From: Lysinibacillus irui
Lineage (GTDB): Bacteria; Bacillota; Bacilli; Bacillales_A; Planococcaceae
Direction: 5' to 3'
NCBI RefSeq assembly: GCF_028877475.1
Contig: NZ_CP113527.1
Span: 303,501 to 367,500, forward strand
Length of the DNA: 64,000 nucleotides
Position 1 is the stretch's first letter. Every line of letters begins with the position of its first letter. This document shows positions 17,260-25,150 of this stretch, piece by piece. Under the pieces are notes generated by a model. It had not been told where the DNA came from. It searched no databases and worked only from the letters and a program-made list of their open reading frames with translations. A program made the translations under genes and the position numbers.

Positions 17260-18010
17260 GATGCCCACCACCTAAAAAAGCAAGCGTGTCCATAATTTCT
17301 TGGTAAAATTGCTTACGATTGTTGCCACGATGTATTTCGTTATATAATTTGCCATCTTTTATAAAAATAATACGATTAGCAAAGCTTGCTACATAAGGGT
17401 CATGAGTCACCATAAGAATAGCTGTTTTTAGCTCTTTATTAATAGAGGTAAATAAGCTCATCACATCATTAACAGCCTTGGAATCTAAATTCCCTGTAGG
17501 TTCGTCTGCCAATAATAAATTAGGCTCATGGATAACAGCACGAGCTATTGCTACTCGCTGTTTTTGCCCGCCTGAAATTTCATAAATTCGCTTGGGTAAC
17601 AGTTCCTCAATACCAAGAAATTGAGCTACATGCTTTAAACGTTGAGACATTTTTGAAGCAGGTAAGCTATCGAGAGTTAATGGCAATAAAATATTTTCTT
17701 TCACTGTTAATGTATGCACAAGATTAAAGTCTTGAAAAACGAATCCTAATTCAGAGCGTCTAAATTTGGCGAGCTCCTCATCATTTAATACATACGGATT
17801 TTTATTATTTATGACGATATCACCAGCAGTAGGACGATCAATAGTAGATACACTATTTAAAAATGTTGTTTTTCCACTACCTGAAGGTCCCATGACGGCA
17901 ACAAATTCCTGTTGTTGTAACTGAAAATCGATGCCGTTTAATGCTTTATATGTGATTTCTCCACTATATTCTTTTTGTAAATTGGTCACGTGAAGTATTG
18001 TGTTTTCCAA
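17249..18010 (-). CDS. Bce-type ABC transporter ATP-binding protein
   Basis: A 253-residue ATPase with Walker A GPSGSGKTTF at about 40-49, Q-loop FQDFNLVHTL, signature SGGQKQRVAIARA, Walker B LLLADEPTGNLD, and switch His in MVTHDPY. It is of the MacB/BceA class that pairs with ten-helix FtsX permeases. The gene lies 97 bases downstream of the kinase gene, with its own palindromic operator in the gap, and overlaps the permease gene. Induction by the neighbouring response regulator is the expected arrangement. Confidence 0.93.
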   Translation of the reverse strand: MENTILHVTNLQKEYSGEITYKALNGIDFQLQQQEFVAVMGPSGSGKTTFLNSVSTIDRPTAGDIVINNKNPYVLNDEELAKFRRSELGFVFQDFNLVHTLTVKENILLPLTLDSLPASKMSQRLKHVAQFLGIEELLPKRIYEISGGQKQRVAIARAVIHEPNLLLADEPTGNLDSKAVNDVMSLFTSINKELKTAILMVTHDPYVASFANRIIFIKDGKLYNEIHRGNNRKQFYQEIMDTLAFLGGGHHEL

Positions 18011-18046
18011 ACTGAAACAACTCCTTAATGTTGATTAGATAACTTA

Positions 18047-18112
18047 AGTATAAAAAAGGAGCGGTGCTTAACCTATTTCACTTGATGACATGAAGATGAC
18101 AAAGTTGTCATC
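18047..18112 (-). promoter_or_regulatory. Regulated promoter and response-regulator operator of the ABC genes
   Basis: A perfect 8-bp inverted repeat (GATGACAA and TTGTCATC with a two-base spacer) at 18095-18112 overlaps the kinase stop codon. About 19 bases downstream on the minus strand lies a poor -35 (TAGGTT, 18075-18070), 17 bases, and a -10 TATACT (18052-18047). A TGACA/TGTCA dyad upstream of a weak -35 is the layout known for BceR-like activators. Confidence 0.7.
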
Positions 18113-19094
18113 TTTTTAGACTGTTAGAAAAATTGATGGAAAAAGTAGTGACTCGGTCAATGGATTGTATGGAGAAAGGGTGTTCTAGCGCTGTTAAAAC
18201 CTTTTTCACTAAATAGAGTCCTATGCCGGTTGCTTCTCCACCGATTCTTCCCTTACTTCCCGTAAAAAATAAATCAAAGACTCGTGCTAATTCGCTAGTA
18301 GGAATAGTTTCTCCTCCATTTTTTATGTGTAGAGTTACCTTGTCGTAATCGATTTGAATAGTACTTGCTATCTCACTATATTTAATAGCGTTATTTAACA
18401 CTTGGTAAAGTACAATTTTTAACCACTTTCGATCTGAATAAATAATTTGGTCGTCGGCAACTGTCATTTTAGGGAAAACTTCCTTCGTGATAAAGTAATC
18501 CTTCAAATCATTGACAACTTCTTGGACAAGTCCTTTTAAATTAATGGATTCGATTTTTAAATCAGCCACTAAATTAGACGTACGCTCATACGTTAATAGC
18601 TGATTGAATGTAAACGTGAGTTTATCGCATTCTTTACTAATTGTTTGCCATTGTATTAATTCGTCTGAAGACTTGTTAGAGGATGATTGTACGATTAACT
18701 GAATGACAGATAGCGGTGTCTTCATTTGATGTGCAAAATGTGAAAGAACAAGATGTTTTTCTTGTGCTTGCTCCTCTAAGCTGTGTTGTTGAGTTAAAAA
18801 TAAATACTGCATTTGTCTCAATTTTTCGCTGTAGGCTTGCTCAATTGGTGCAAGAGGTTCAAATAAATTCAGGCCTTCATAGGCTTGCACATTTTTTTGT
18901 AAATGAGTATATAACTTTCTTCTACGATAATAACGACCTAGTAGCCAACTACTAAACAGAAAGCTGACAAGAAAGATAAAATAGACATAGTGTGAGGTGA
19001 AATCATCCAGTTTATGAATAATCCAAGGCAATAGTAAAAAACTTAAGCAATAGAGCATAATAATACTTATATGATCACGAAAGAATAACTTCAT
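18108..19094 (-). CDS. BceS-like intramembrane-sensing histidine kinase
   Basis: A 328-residue kinase with only two N-terminal helices separated by a very short loop (about residues 12-28 and 36-54). It therefore has no sensory extracellular domain, the hallmark of kinases that read their ABC transporter. The phosphoacceptor His is in SHFAHQMKTPLSVIQL, the N-box in KIVLYQVLNNAIKYS, and the G-box in GEATGIGLYLVKKV. The start overlaps the stop of the response regulator gene as ATGA. Confidence 0.93.
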   Translation of the reverse strand: MKLFFRDHISIIMLYCLSFLLLPWIIHKLDDFTSHYVYFIFLVSFLFSSWLLGRYYRRRKLYTHLQKNVQAYEGLNLFEPLAPIEQAYSEKLRQMQYLFLTQQHSLEEQAQEKHLVLSHFAHQMKTPLSVIQLIVQSSSNKSSDELIQWQTISKECDKLTFTFNQLLTYERTSNLVADLKIESINLKGLVQEVVNDLKDYFITKEVFPKMTVADDQIIYSDRKWLKIVLYQVLNNAIKYSEIASTIQIDYDKVTLHIKNGGETIPTSELARVFDLFFTGSKGRIGGEATGIGLYLVKKVLTALEHPFSIQSIDRVTTFSINFSNSLKR

Positions 19095-19780
19095 CGACCT
19101 GCCTCCACTAATTGATAACCAAGTCCACGAATGGTTTTAATCTCAAGCTTTGAGTGAATGGCCTCCATTTTTCTACGGAGTCGACCAATATTCACTGACA
19201 ATGTATTTTCCTCCACGAAGGTTTCATCATCCCAAATGGCGCTTAATAATTTTTGACGTGGTACAACGTTAGGAAAAGCTTCGAATAATAACTTGCTAAG
19301 CTGCATTTCTTTTAATGTTAACAAGCTCTCATTGCCTTCAGCTTGAAGACGAACTGTATCTGGATTTAATGTAGTATTGGCTATTGTGATGGAAGAGGAT
19401 TCTGTTAAAGCATACTCACCATATGTACGTCGAAGTAGACCATTAATCTTAGCGATAAAAACGTCTAATGAAAAAGGCTTTGTGATAAAATCATCTGCAC
19501 CATTTTCTATTCCATATACTTGATCAATATCATTAACTCTGGCTGAGACAATGATGATAGGACAAGTTGAGAGCTGCCGGATTTTCCTTGACCAAAAATA
19601 TCCATCGTAAGTAGGAAGATTAATATCCATAATGACTAAATGTGGCTGAATGGTATTAAATTCTTCTATGATGTGTGTAAATTGCTGGACAGTATGACAT
19701 TCATACTGATATTTCGTTAAATGCTCAACAATCAGTGAAGCTATATTGGCATCGTCCTCTATTATGTAGATTTTGTACAT
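19091..19780 (-). CDS. BceR-like OmpR-family response regulator
   Basis: A 229-residue regulator. The receiver has the acidic pair DD near residue 9, phosphoacceptor Asp in LVIMDINLPTYDG at about 52, and Lys in DDFITKPF. The C-terminal OmpR winged helix ends TIRGLGYQLVEAGR. I chose ATG 19780 because the family begins MYKIYIIEDD and AAGGAAAGG precedes it. It is the first gene of the kinase-ABC module and probably binds the TGACA/TGTCA palindrome at 18095-18112. Confidence 0.93.
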   Translation of the reverse strand: MYKIYIIEDDANIASLIVEHLTKYQYECHTVQQFTHIIEEFNTIQPHLVIMDINLPTYDGYFWSRKIRQLSTCPIIIVSARVNDIDQVYGIENGADDFITKPFSLDVFIAKINGLLRRTYGEYALTESSSITIANTTLNPDTVRLQAEGNESLLTLKEMQLSKLLFEAFPNVVPRQKLLSAIWDDETFVEENTLSVNIGRLRRKMEAIHSKLEIKTIRGLGYQLVEAGR

Positions 19781-20165
19781 ATTGATCGACCTTTCCTTAG
19801 TTCTGTATTTAAAGTGTACCCTTATTTCCATTAATTTTTAAAATGGTAACTCAGTGAAAAAAGAGCTAGCGCAAACTGCATAAAAAGATAGTAGGTTAGA
19901 AATAGGTTTCTTTCAACCTAGTCAATATATAAATTTGAAATTTTTTACATAAATGATTACTTTACGCATAAATTAAACGGCGCTTTATAGTGATTATAGT
20001 TCTATTTACTTTCCTTTTTATATTTTAAAAGAGTAAAACTGGATTAGTTTTTAAGTTTTCTTTAAGAAGTATGGCGTATGATAAATATATGAAATCTTAT
20101 AGTTGAAGTCGGAACATAGATAAAATTTAACGAAAAAATCACCTCAATGGGAGAAATGGTCTATT
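19781..20165. other. Divergent intergenic region upstream of the response regulator and cyclase
   Basis: About 385 AT-rich bases with no gene. A hairpin near 19891-19918 (AGGTT/AACCT with GAAA/TTTC) is visible. I could not assign promoters with confidence. Confidence 0.35.
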
Positions 20166-21176
20166 GTGAGTAAATTCAAGTTAAAGTTATCATTTCTTAT
20201 TGTTAGTATAACGATAATCGTTGTACTTGTTACGTCTAGTGTTAGTATCTGGAGTAGCTATCGAAATTTCAATGAAATTTTGAAGGTAAATAAAACAGAC
20301 ATGCAAGAAACATATGTAATGGAAGTATTGTCCATTACTCAAGACTATTTACAGAGGTCTGAGAAAGATGAAATCGAGCTGTATATGGAGCAAATAGTCG
20401 ATACTTTACTTGAGGAAAAAGAAGTTTCTTTTAGCTTGTTTTTTAAGAAAACCATTGTCCCTATAATATTAGTAATAGCTATTATGCTTGGGCTAGTTAT
20501 ATGGTTAACGATAAAAATTACGCAGCCTCTGAAAAATCTTACGAAAAAAATGGAACTAGGGGAAGAGATAAACGAGAACAATGACATTACTGCATGGTAT
20601 TATGAAGCGAAGATGTTGAAAAATTATGTACAAAATATGATGATTTGCTCACAAAGTAAAATTGCTGATCTAACGGAGCAATTGAACTTAGACTCATTAA
20701 CAGGCATTCCCAATCGTAGAAGAATGGATCAAACTTTACATGAATTAATTGTTAATAAAGTCCCGCATGCCATCATCTTAATAGATTTAGATGATTTTAA
20801 AAGTATTAACGATACATATGGTCATACAGTAGGAGATGAAGTGCTAAAAGCATTTGCTAATAATATGCAAAACATTGTGGATGAACAAGGTTTGTGCTTT
20901 AGATATGGTGGAGAAGAGTTTATGGTCATCTTGCCTTCGAGGAACATAGACGCTGCTATACAATTAGCTGAAAGACTCCGAATTAAACAGGCTATACAAG
21001 AAACAGCATGTGGTAGACCTGTAACCATGTCTGCTGGTATTACTGCTTTTACACTGAATATCCAAAGTCCTAATCAATTGATAGAAATAGCAGATCATGC
21101 TTTGTATAAGGCCAAACAATCAGGAAGAAACTGTTTATGTGTAGTAAGGAATATGAGACAAATGATTATTAAATAA
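20166..21176 (+). CDS. Membrane-bound diguanylate cyclase (GGDEF) with reduced sensor region
   Basis: 336 residues, GTG start behind GGGAGAAATGG. Helix one is at about 9-31 and helix two at about 97-117, with only some 65 residues outside. A HAMP-like stretch follows (TIKITQPLKNLTKKM), then a GGDEF domain with DSLTGIPNRRRMD, LIDLDDFKSINDTYGH and the active-site GGEEF. The signature is intact, so cyclic-di-GMP synthesis is expected. I see no clear RxxD inhibitory site. The outer segment is much shorter than a Cache domain, which suggests loss of a ligand-binding domain or a minimal sensor. Confidence 0.88.
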   Translation: MSKFKLKLSFLIVSITIIVVLVTSSVSIWSSYRNFNEILKVNKTDMQETYVMEVLSITQDYLQRSEKDEIELYMEQIVDTLLEEKEVSFSLFFKKTIVPIILVIAIMLGLVIWLTIKITQPLKNLTKKMELGEEINENNDITAWYYEAKMLKNYVQNMMICSQSKIADLTEQLNLDSLTGIPNRRRMDQTLHELIVNKVPHAIILIDLDDFKSINDTYGHTVGDEVLKAFANNMQNIVDEQGLCFRYGGEEFMVILPSRNIDAAIQLAERLRIKQAIQETACGRPVTMSAGITAFTLNIQSPNQLIEIADHALYKAKQSGRNCLCVVRNMRQMIIK

Positions 21177-21183
21177 AATGTGT

Positions 21184-21219
21184 AAAAGCATGCTAGTGTT
21201 CAGTACTAGTATGCTTTTT
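21184..21219 (+). terminator. Terminator after diguanylate cyclase gene
   Basis: Fourteen-base arms (AAAAGCATGCTAGT and ACTAGTATGCTTTT, one mismatch) with a T-run. Confidence 0.85.
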
Positions 21220-21239
21220 AGTATTTTATTATCCAAAAA

Positions 21240-21422
21240 TTAAATCGAAACGTCTATTATTGACCCTTTATATGGATGTGTAGGGACTTGCTGCTGAGGT
21301 ATATCTTGCAGTAATTCAATTGCTGCAGATGTATTTAAATTAAGTGCACTCTGCATGACACTCGACTGGACGGTTTGTTGCAGCTCCATTAGCTGGGATG
21401 ACATAAGTGAATTAATTTCCAT
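21240..21422 (-). CDS. yjfB: YjfB family putative motility protein
   Basis: 60 residues with an N-terminal helix of alternating polar residues and the family's C-terminal motif HPYKGSIIDVSI (compare HPTLGQTIDV in Bacillus YjfB). The SD AAAGGAGGG is strong. Small proteins of this family are linked to motility by their regulation, but their mechanism is unknown. It is a single-gene unit between two convergent or divergent neighbours. Confidence 0.82.
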   Translation of the reverse strand: MEINSLMSSQLMELQQTVQSSVMQSALNLNTSAAIELLQDIPQQQVPTHPYKGSIIDVSI

Positions 21423-21721
21423 TTCTACCTTCCCTCCTTTTCTTTTTTTATCGGCTTAAAATAGCAAGTATCTAATATGAAAACAGATAAACTGAGCAAC
21501 TAAATTATAGATTCTCCCCGCTTAAATTATTGAAATTTCCAAAAAAATCATCAAAATTGTATATTTTTCCGTTTTTATAGTAATAATTCCTAATATCAGG
21601 CAGACAGTCCTGAGTTATTAAATTGCAAAGTTATGGTTGCTTTCATCAATAGAGTATTTAACTCTAGTGTGCTAGCAGCAGATTTGCAACAAATAATAAA
21701 ATAATGGAGGTATTACTAAAC
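21423..21721. other. Intergenic region upstream of the LysM-3D gene
   Basis: About 300 AT-rich bases. Two small hairpins are visible: TCAGG/CCTGA near 21597-21614 and TAGAGT/ACTCTA at 21650-21666. I do not see a c-di-AMP riboswitch core or a clear WalR direct repeat, although both are common before such hydrolases. Confidence 0.4.
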
Positions 21722-22483
21722 ATGAAGAAAAAAGCATTAGCTTTAGCAGTAGCAATGACCTTTGGTTTGAGTTTGTATGCTAGTCCTTCTTCTGCTGAGG
21801 ACAAATCGCCAGGCAGTATATTATGGGCACTCCCTCAAATTTATAATTTAACAGTTGGAGAGTTCCAACAACTAAATGAGATGGAATCGTTCTTGTTTTA
21901 TCCAGAACAAGATCTAGTGAAGGATACGACAAAAGTGGAAAAAACGTCAGAAGATGAATATATCATTAGAGGCGGTGACACATTATTTTCGATAGCCCGT
22001 ACAAATGATGTAACTGTAGATGAACTAAAAGCGTGGAATAACCTTGCTTCAGACTTAATTTTAGCGGGTGAATCATTGGCAATTAAGGCTTCGGCAGCAA
22101 AGCCAAAGCCAAAGACTTCCGAGGGAACTGCACCTACTAAAACAGTTGCAACAACAAAAACGAAAGCAGTAAGTGCTCCGTCAAATAGTTCAGGTAAAAC
22201 ATTAACAATGCGAGCGACTGCTTATACAGCATATTGTGAAGGTTGTTCGGGAATTACAGCCAATGGAACAGATATTAGATCGAATCCGAATTTAAAAGTA
22301 ATAGCTGTGGATCCGCGGGTTATTCCTCTAGGTACAAGAGTTTGGGTGGAAGGCTATGGGGAAGCAATAGCGGCTGATACAGGGGGAGCTATTAAGGGCA
22401 ATAAAATTGATGTCTTTATTCCTACTGAGGGACAAGCACTTCAATGGGGCGTTAAAACAGTAACAGTTAAAATTTTAGATTAA
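21722..22483 (+). CDS. Secreted LysM and 3D-domain cell-wall protein
   Basis: 253 residues. A signal peptide (KKKALALAVAMTFGLSLYAS, cut near PSSA|ED) is followed by a linker, one LysM repeat at about 80-125 (YIIRGGDTLFSIARTNDVTV), a Lys/Thr/Ala-rich spacer, and a C-terminal 3D domain beginning MRATAYTAYCEGCSG with the three catalytic-type aspartates in VDPRVIPLG, ADTGGAIKG and KIDVF. Resembles YocH-type autolysins that cleave or remodel peptidoglycan outside the cell. I chose ATG 21722 because ATGGAGGT precedes it and the signal peptide begins there. Confidence 0.9.
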   Translation: MKKKALALAVAMTFGLSLYASPSSAEDKSPGSILWALPQIYNLTVGEFQQLNEMESFLFYPEQDLVKDTTKVEKTSEDEYIIRGGDTLFSIARTNDVTVDELKAWNNLASDLILAGESLAIKASAAKPKPKTSEGTAPTKTVATTKTKAVSAPSNSSGKTLTMRATAYTAYCEGCSGITANGTDIRSNPNLKVIAVDPRVIPLGTRVWVEGYGEAIAADTGGAIKGNKIDVFIPTEGQALQWGVKTVTVKILD

Positions 22484-22489
22484 GTGTAG

Positions 22490-22524
22490 AAGGGATTTCT
22501 CAAGTCTTGGGAAATCCTTTTTTA
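22490..22524 (+). terminator. Terminator after LysM-3D gene
   Basis: Arms AAGGGATTTC and GAAATCCTT followed by TTTTTAT. Confidence 0.8.
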
Positions 22525-22654
22525 TATGAGTGTATCAAATATTTTTGTATGGAAAGCAAGCGTCAGGTAAACGATTATGTAAAGACGAAATATAATAATT
22601 TGTGCATAAGAAATGGATAAGTTGGAAACCATCAAAAATAGAGGAGGTATTTTT

Positions 22655-23209
22655 ATGAAAAAAATAAGCTTGATTGGCCTTTCTTTATTAGTTTTCGTTG
22701 GTGGTTGTAGTTTTTTTGATAAGAAAGAAGAGAAGGTACCAGTAAATGCAGAGTCGTCTCCATTAACAGCGACTGCAAAGGTAATAGGGGCAAATAACGA
22801 AAGTTATGGTAATGCCTATTTTCAGGAAGAGGATAATGGAGTAAGGATGACGTTGGCATTAACGGGCTTACCGCCAGGCACGCATGGCATTCATATTCAT
22901 GAAGTTGGAAAGTGTGAGCCACCAAAATTTGAATCGGCTGGTGGACATTTTAATCCCACAAATAAGGAGCATGGCAAGCTAAACCCTAAAGGCTATCATT
23001 TAGGTGACTTACCAAACTTAGAGGTTGGTGAGGATGGGAATGTTGATTTAGATTTCCTGGCAGAAGGCTTGACCTTACAAAAAGATCAACCTAATTCGTT
23101 ACTTGATAGTGATGGAAGCGCAATTGTCATCCACGAATCAGAGGACGATTATAAAACAGATCCTGCAGGTAACTCAGGTGCAAGAATTGCTTGTGGGGCC
23201 ATTCAATAA
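22655..23209 (+). CDS. sodC: Cu/Zn superoxide dismutase-like lipoprotein
   Basis: 184 residues. A lipoprotein signal (KKISLIGLSLLVFVGGC) is followed by an SOD fold with the expected ligands: GIHIHEVGKC (two copper His), the bridging or zinc His in GGHFNP and in KLNPKGYHLGDLPNL, zinc Asp in FLAEG-proximal strand, the copper His in IVIHESEDDY, and the active-site Arg in GARIACG. The Cys pair for the disulfide (GKC and IAC) is present. It should protect the outer membrane face from superoxide. Bacillus YojM is the homologue, although that protein is reported to lack one copper ligand; here all appear present. ATG 22655 follows GAGGAGG. Confidence 0.9.
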   Translation: MKKISLIGLSLLVFVGGCSFFDKKEEKVPVNAESSPLTATAKVIGANNESYGNAYFQEEDNGVRMTLALTGLPPGTHGIHIHEVGKCEPPKFESAGGHFNPTNKEHGKLNPKGYHLGDLPNLEVGEDGNVDLDFLAEGLTLQKDQPNSLLDSDGSAIVIHESEDDYKTDPAGNSGARIACGAIQ

Positions 23210-23221
23210 AATACTGTATTC

Positions 23222-23252
23222 AACTGCATCTAAGCTTAGATGCAGTTTTTTT
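23222..23252 (+). terminator. Terminator after sodC
   Basis: A perfect 26-bp palindrome (arms AACTGCATCTAAG) runs into seven Ts. Confidence 0.9.
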
Positions 23253-23431
23253 GAACTGTTTATAGATATTCATTATTTATACATATGGCATCTGTATTTA
23301 TTTTATTAGAAAAGAAATTTTACGTTTAGGATAGAGAAAAAAGCATTAAATAATAGACTATTTACATTGTAAATTAGTGGATAATAAGTGGTATTTCATA
23401 ATTATAAAATTCTGAATTTACTATAAATATA

Positions 23432-23459
23432 TTGACATTATTATACAAGGTTTGATAAT
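23432..23459 (+). promoter_or_regulatory. Sigma-A-type promoter of the TAXI binding-protein gene
   Basis: TTGACA at 23432-23437, 16-base spacer, GATAAT at 23454-23459, 42 bases before the start codon. Confidence 0.6.
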
Positions 23460-23501
23460 TTTAAATAGATTCTTAATTATAACCAGAGGGGGAAGGTTAC
23501 T

Positions 23502-24506
23502 ATGAAGAAAAGGCAATTTAAATTATTAATGCTATTGAGTATCTTCGCGCTATTAATTTTAGCTGCATGTGGATCAGATAGCGGCAGTGGTTCAAAGGAC
23601 ACGAGTGGAGATGACTCTGCATCATCCGATAAGCCAGCTTCGGATATTAAGTTTTTAAGCTTACTAACAGGTGGTACGCAAGGTACTTACTATGCACTTG
23701 GCGGAACTTTTGCCGATTTAATTTCGACAGATACAGGTATTAAAACAACTGCAGAAGTATCTCAAGCTTCGGCTGCCAACATGACAGCCTTACAAGAAGG
23801 AAAAGGTGAAATTGCATTTGTTCAAACAGATATTGCTTATTATGCTACTGAAGGGAAGCTCATGTTTGAGGGGAATAAAATTGATACCATTTCAGCTTTA
23901 GGTGCACTTTATCCTGAAACAGTGCAACTCGTAACAACTGAAGCTTCAGGTATTAAATCATATGCGGATTTAAAAGGGAAAAAGGTGTCTGTAGGTGCTC
24001 CAGGCTCAGGTACATATGCAAACGCTGAGCAGTTACTTGAAATTCACGGCTTAACAATGGATGATATCAAGGCTCAAAATCTTGATTTTGGTGAGTCAAC
24101 AGATGGTCTTCAATCTGGCCAAATCGATGCAGCATTTATTACAGCAGGTACACCAACGAGTGCTGTAGAAGCATTAAATGCTACAACGAAAGTGAATATT
24201 ATCGGAGTAGATCCAGGTAAAGCCGATGAAATTATTGAGAAGTACCCTTACTATGCAAAAGATACAGTAAAAGCTGGAACATATGGAATTGCAAACGATG
24301 TGGAGACTGTTTCAGTCCTTGCAATGCTAGCGGTGAAAAAGGATCTTCCAGAGGATGTTGTCTACTCAATGACAAAAGCTATTTATGATAATACAAATAA
24401 AATTTCTCACGATAAAGGGAAATTTATTAAAGCTGAAACAGGATTAGATGGCATTAGTATTGACATTCATCCAGGTGCTCAAAAATACTTTGATGAAAAG
24501 AAATAG
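23502..24506 (+). CDS. TAXI-family TRAP transporter substrate-binding lipoprotein
   Basis: 334 residues. A lipoprotein signal ends at LILAACGSDS (Cys about 22), then a Ser/Gly/Asp-rich linker, then the TAXI fold: SLLTGGTQGTYYALGGTFADLIS, VSQASAANMTALQEGKGEIAFVQTDIA, KKVSVGAPGSGTYANAEQLLE and DAAFITAGTPTSAVEAL. It captures a dicarboxylate or amino-acid-like ligand for the TRAP permease encoded downstream. A terminator separates it from the permease genes, so the binding protein can be made in excess. The SD is GAGGGGGAAGG. Confidence 0.93.
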   Translation: MKKRQFKLLMLLSIFALLILAACGSDSGSGSKDTSGDDSASSDKPASDIKFLSLLTGGTQGTYYALGGTFADLISTDTGIKTTAEVSQASAANMTALQEGKGEIAFVQTDIAYYATEGKLMFEGNKIDTISALGALYPETVQLVTTEASGIKSYADLKGKKVSVGAPGSGTYANAEQLLEIHGLTMDDIKAQNLDFGESTDGLQSGQIDAAFITAGTPTSAVEALNATTKVNIIGVDPGKADEIIEKYPYYAKDTVKAGTYGIANDVETVSVLAMLAVKKDLPEDVVYSMTKAIYDNTNKISHDKGKFIKAETGLDGISIDIHPGAQKYFDEKK

Positions 24507-24544
24507 TGTGAATTGTTGTTGAAACTAGCTTTTTAAAAGAAACG

Positions 24545-24583
24545 AAGAGGCTCGATTGCATAAAGCTTCGAGCCTCTTTCTTA
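24545..24583 (+). terminator. Terminator inside the TRAP-TAXI cluster
   Basis: Eleven-bp stem AAGAGGCTCGA/TCGAGCCTCTT with tail TCTT. It lies between the binding-protein gene and the DUF1850-permease pair, and probably attenuates rather than fully stops transcription. Confidence 0.8.
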
Positions 24584-24631
24584 AGTTGTAGATATAGGCG
24601 AGTAGCTTTTAAAGTGGGTGAATAGAAAAAT

Positions 24632-25150
24632 ATGCGTTGTAGGAAATTAATTATAGTATTAGCTTTATTAAGCATTTGCCTATGCATTTTTGTATTTCTT
24701 CCTCTTCAAAAAGTGTTCACCTTTACAGAAACACGTGCGGAACATCCGAACGTTCACTACATACCCATTTCAGCTGAGCAGAAATTTCAAATAAAATATA
24801 CCCACTCCATACATAAATCAGATGTATGGGAATCCTATCAAACTGTTCAGGGAAATCGTATTCAAATGCTAGAGATGGAATATGAAGATTTGGCGATTGG
24901 TATGCCTGGCTATGCGGAGGAAAACCAAACTTTAATTCAAAGAGATGGTAAATATGTACTTCAGTTTGATAAGAACAAGATAATTGATGATTTTACAATT
25001 TATATTGGTGATTTAGATTTAGATCTTGTATTGATTTACGAAGATGTGGAATATGATTTAAAAAAAGATTTGGGTAGGGGAAAGTCCTATTTATTTAAAA
25101 TTAGGCGACTATCGCTTTATGAACAGTGGAAAGGAGTAAGGATGAAATGA
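24632..25150 (+). CDS. DUF1850 protein of TRAP-TAXI cluster
   Basis: 172 residues with one N-terminal hydrophobic segment (LIIVLALLSICLCIFVFLPL) and an extracellular beta-rich domain containing FQIKYTHSIHKSDVWESYQ, the DUF1850 hallmark. This family is regularly encoded between TAXI binding proteins and fused TRAP permeases and is thought to assist the transporter. The mechanism is unknown. The SD is weak (GTGGGTG), and its stop overlaps the permease start as ATGA. Confidence 0.85.
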   Translation: MRCRKLIIVLALLSICLCIFVFLPLQKVFTFTETRAEHPNVHYIPISAEQKFQIKYTHSIHKSDVWESYQTVQGNRIQMLEMEYEDLAIGMPGYAEENQTLIQRDGKYVLQFDKNKIIDDFTIYIGDLDLDLVLIYEDVEYDLKKDLGRGKSYLFKIRRLSLYEQWKGVRMK

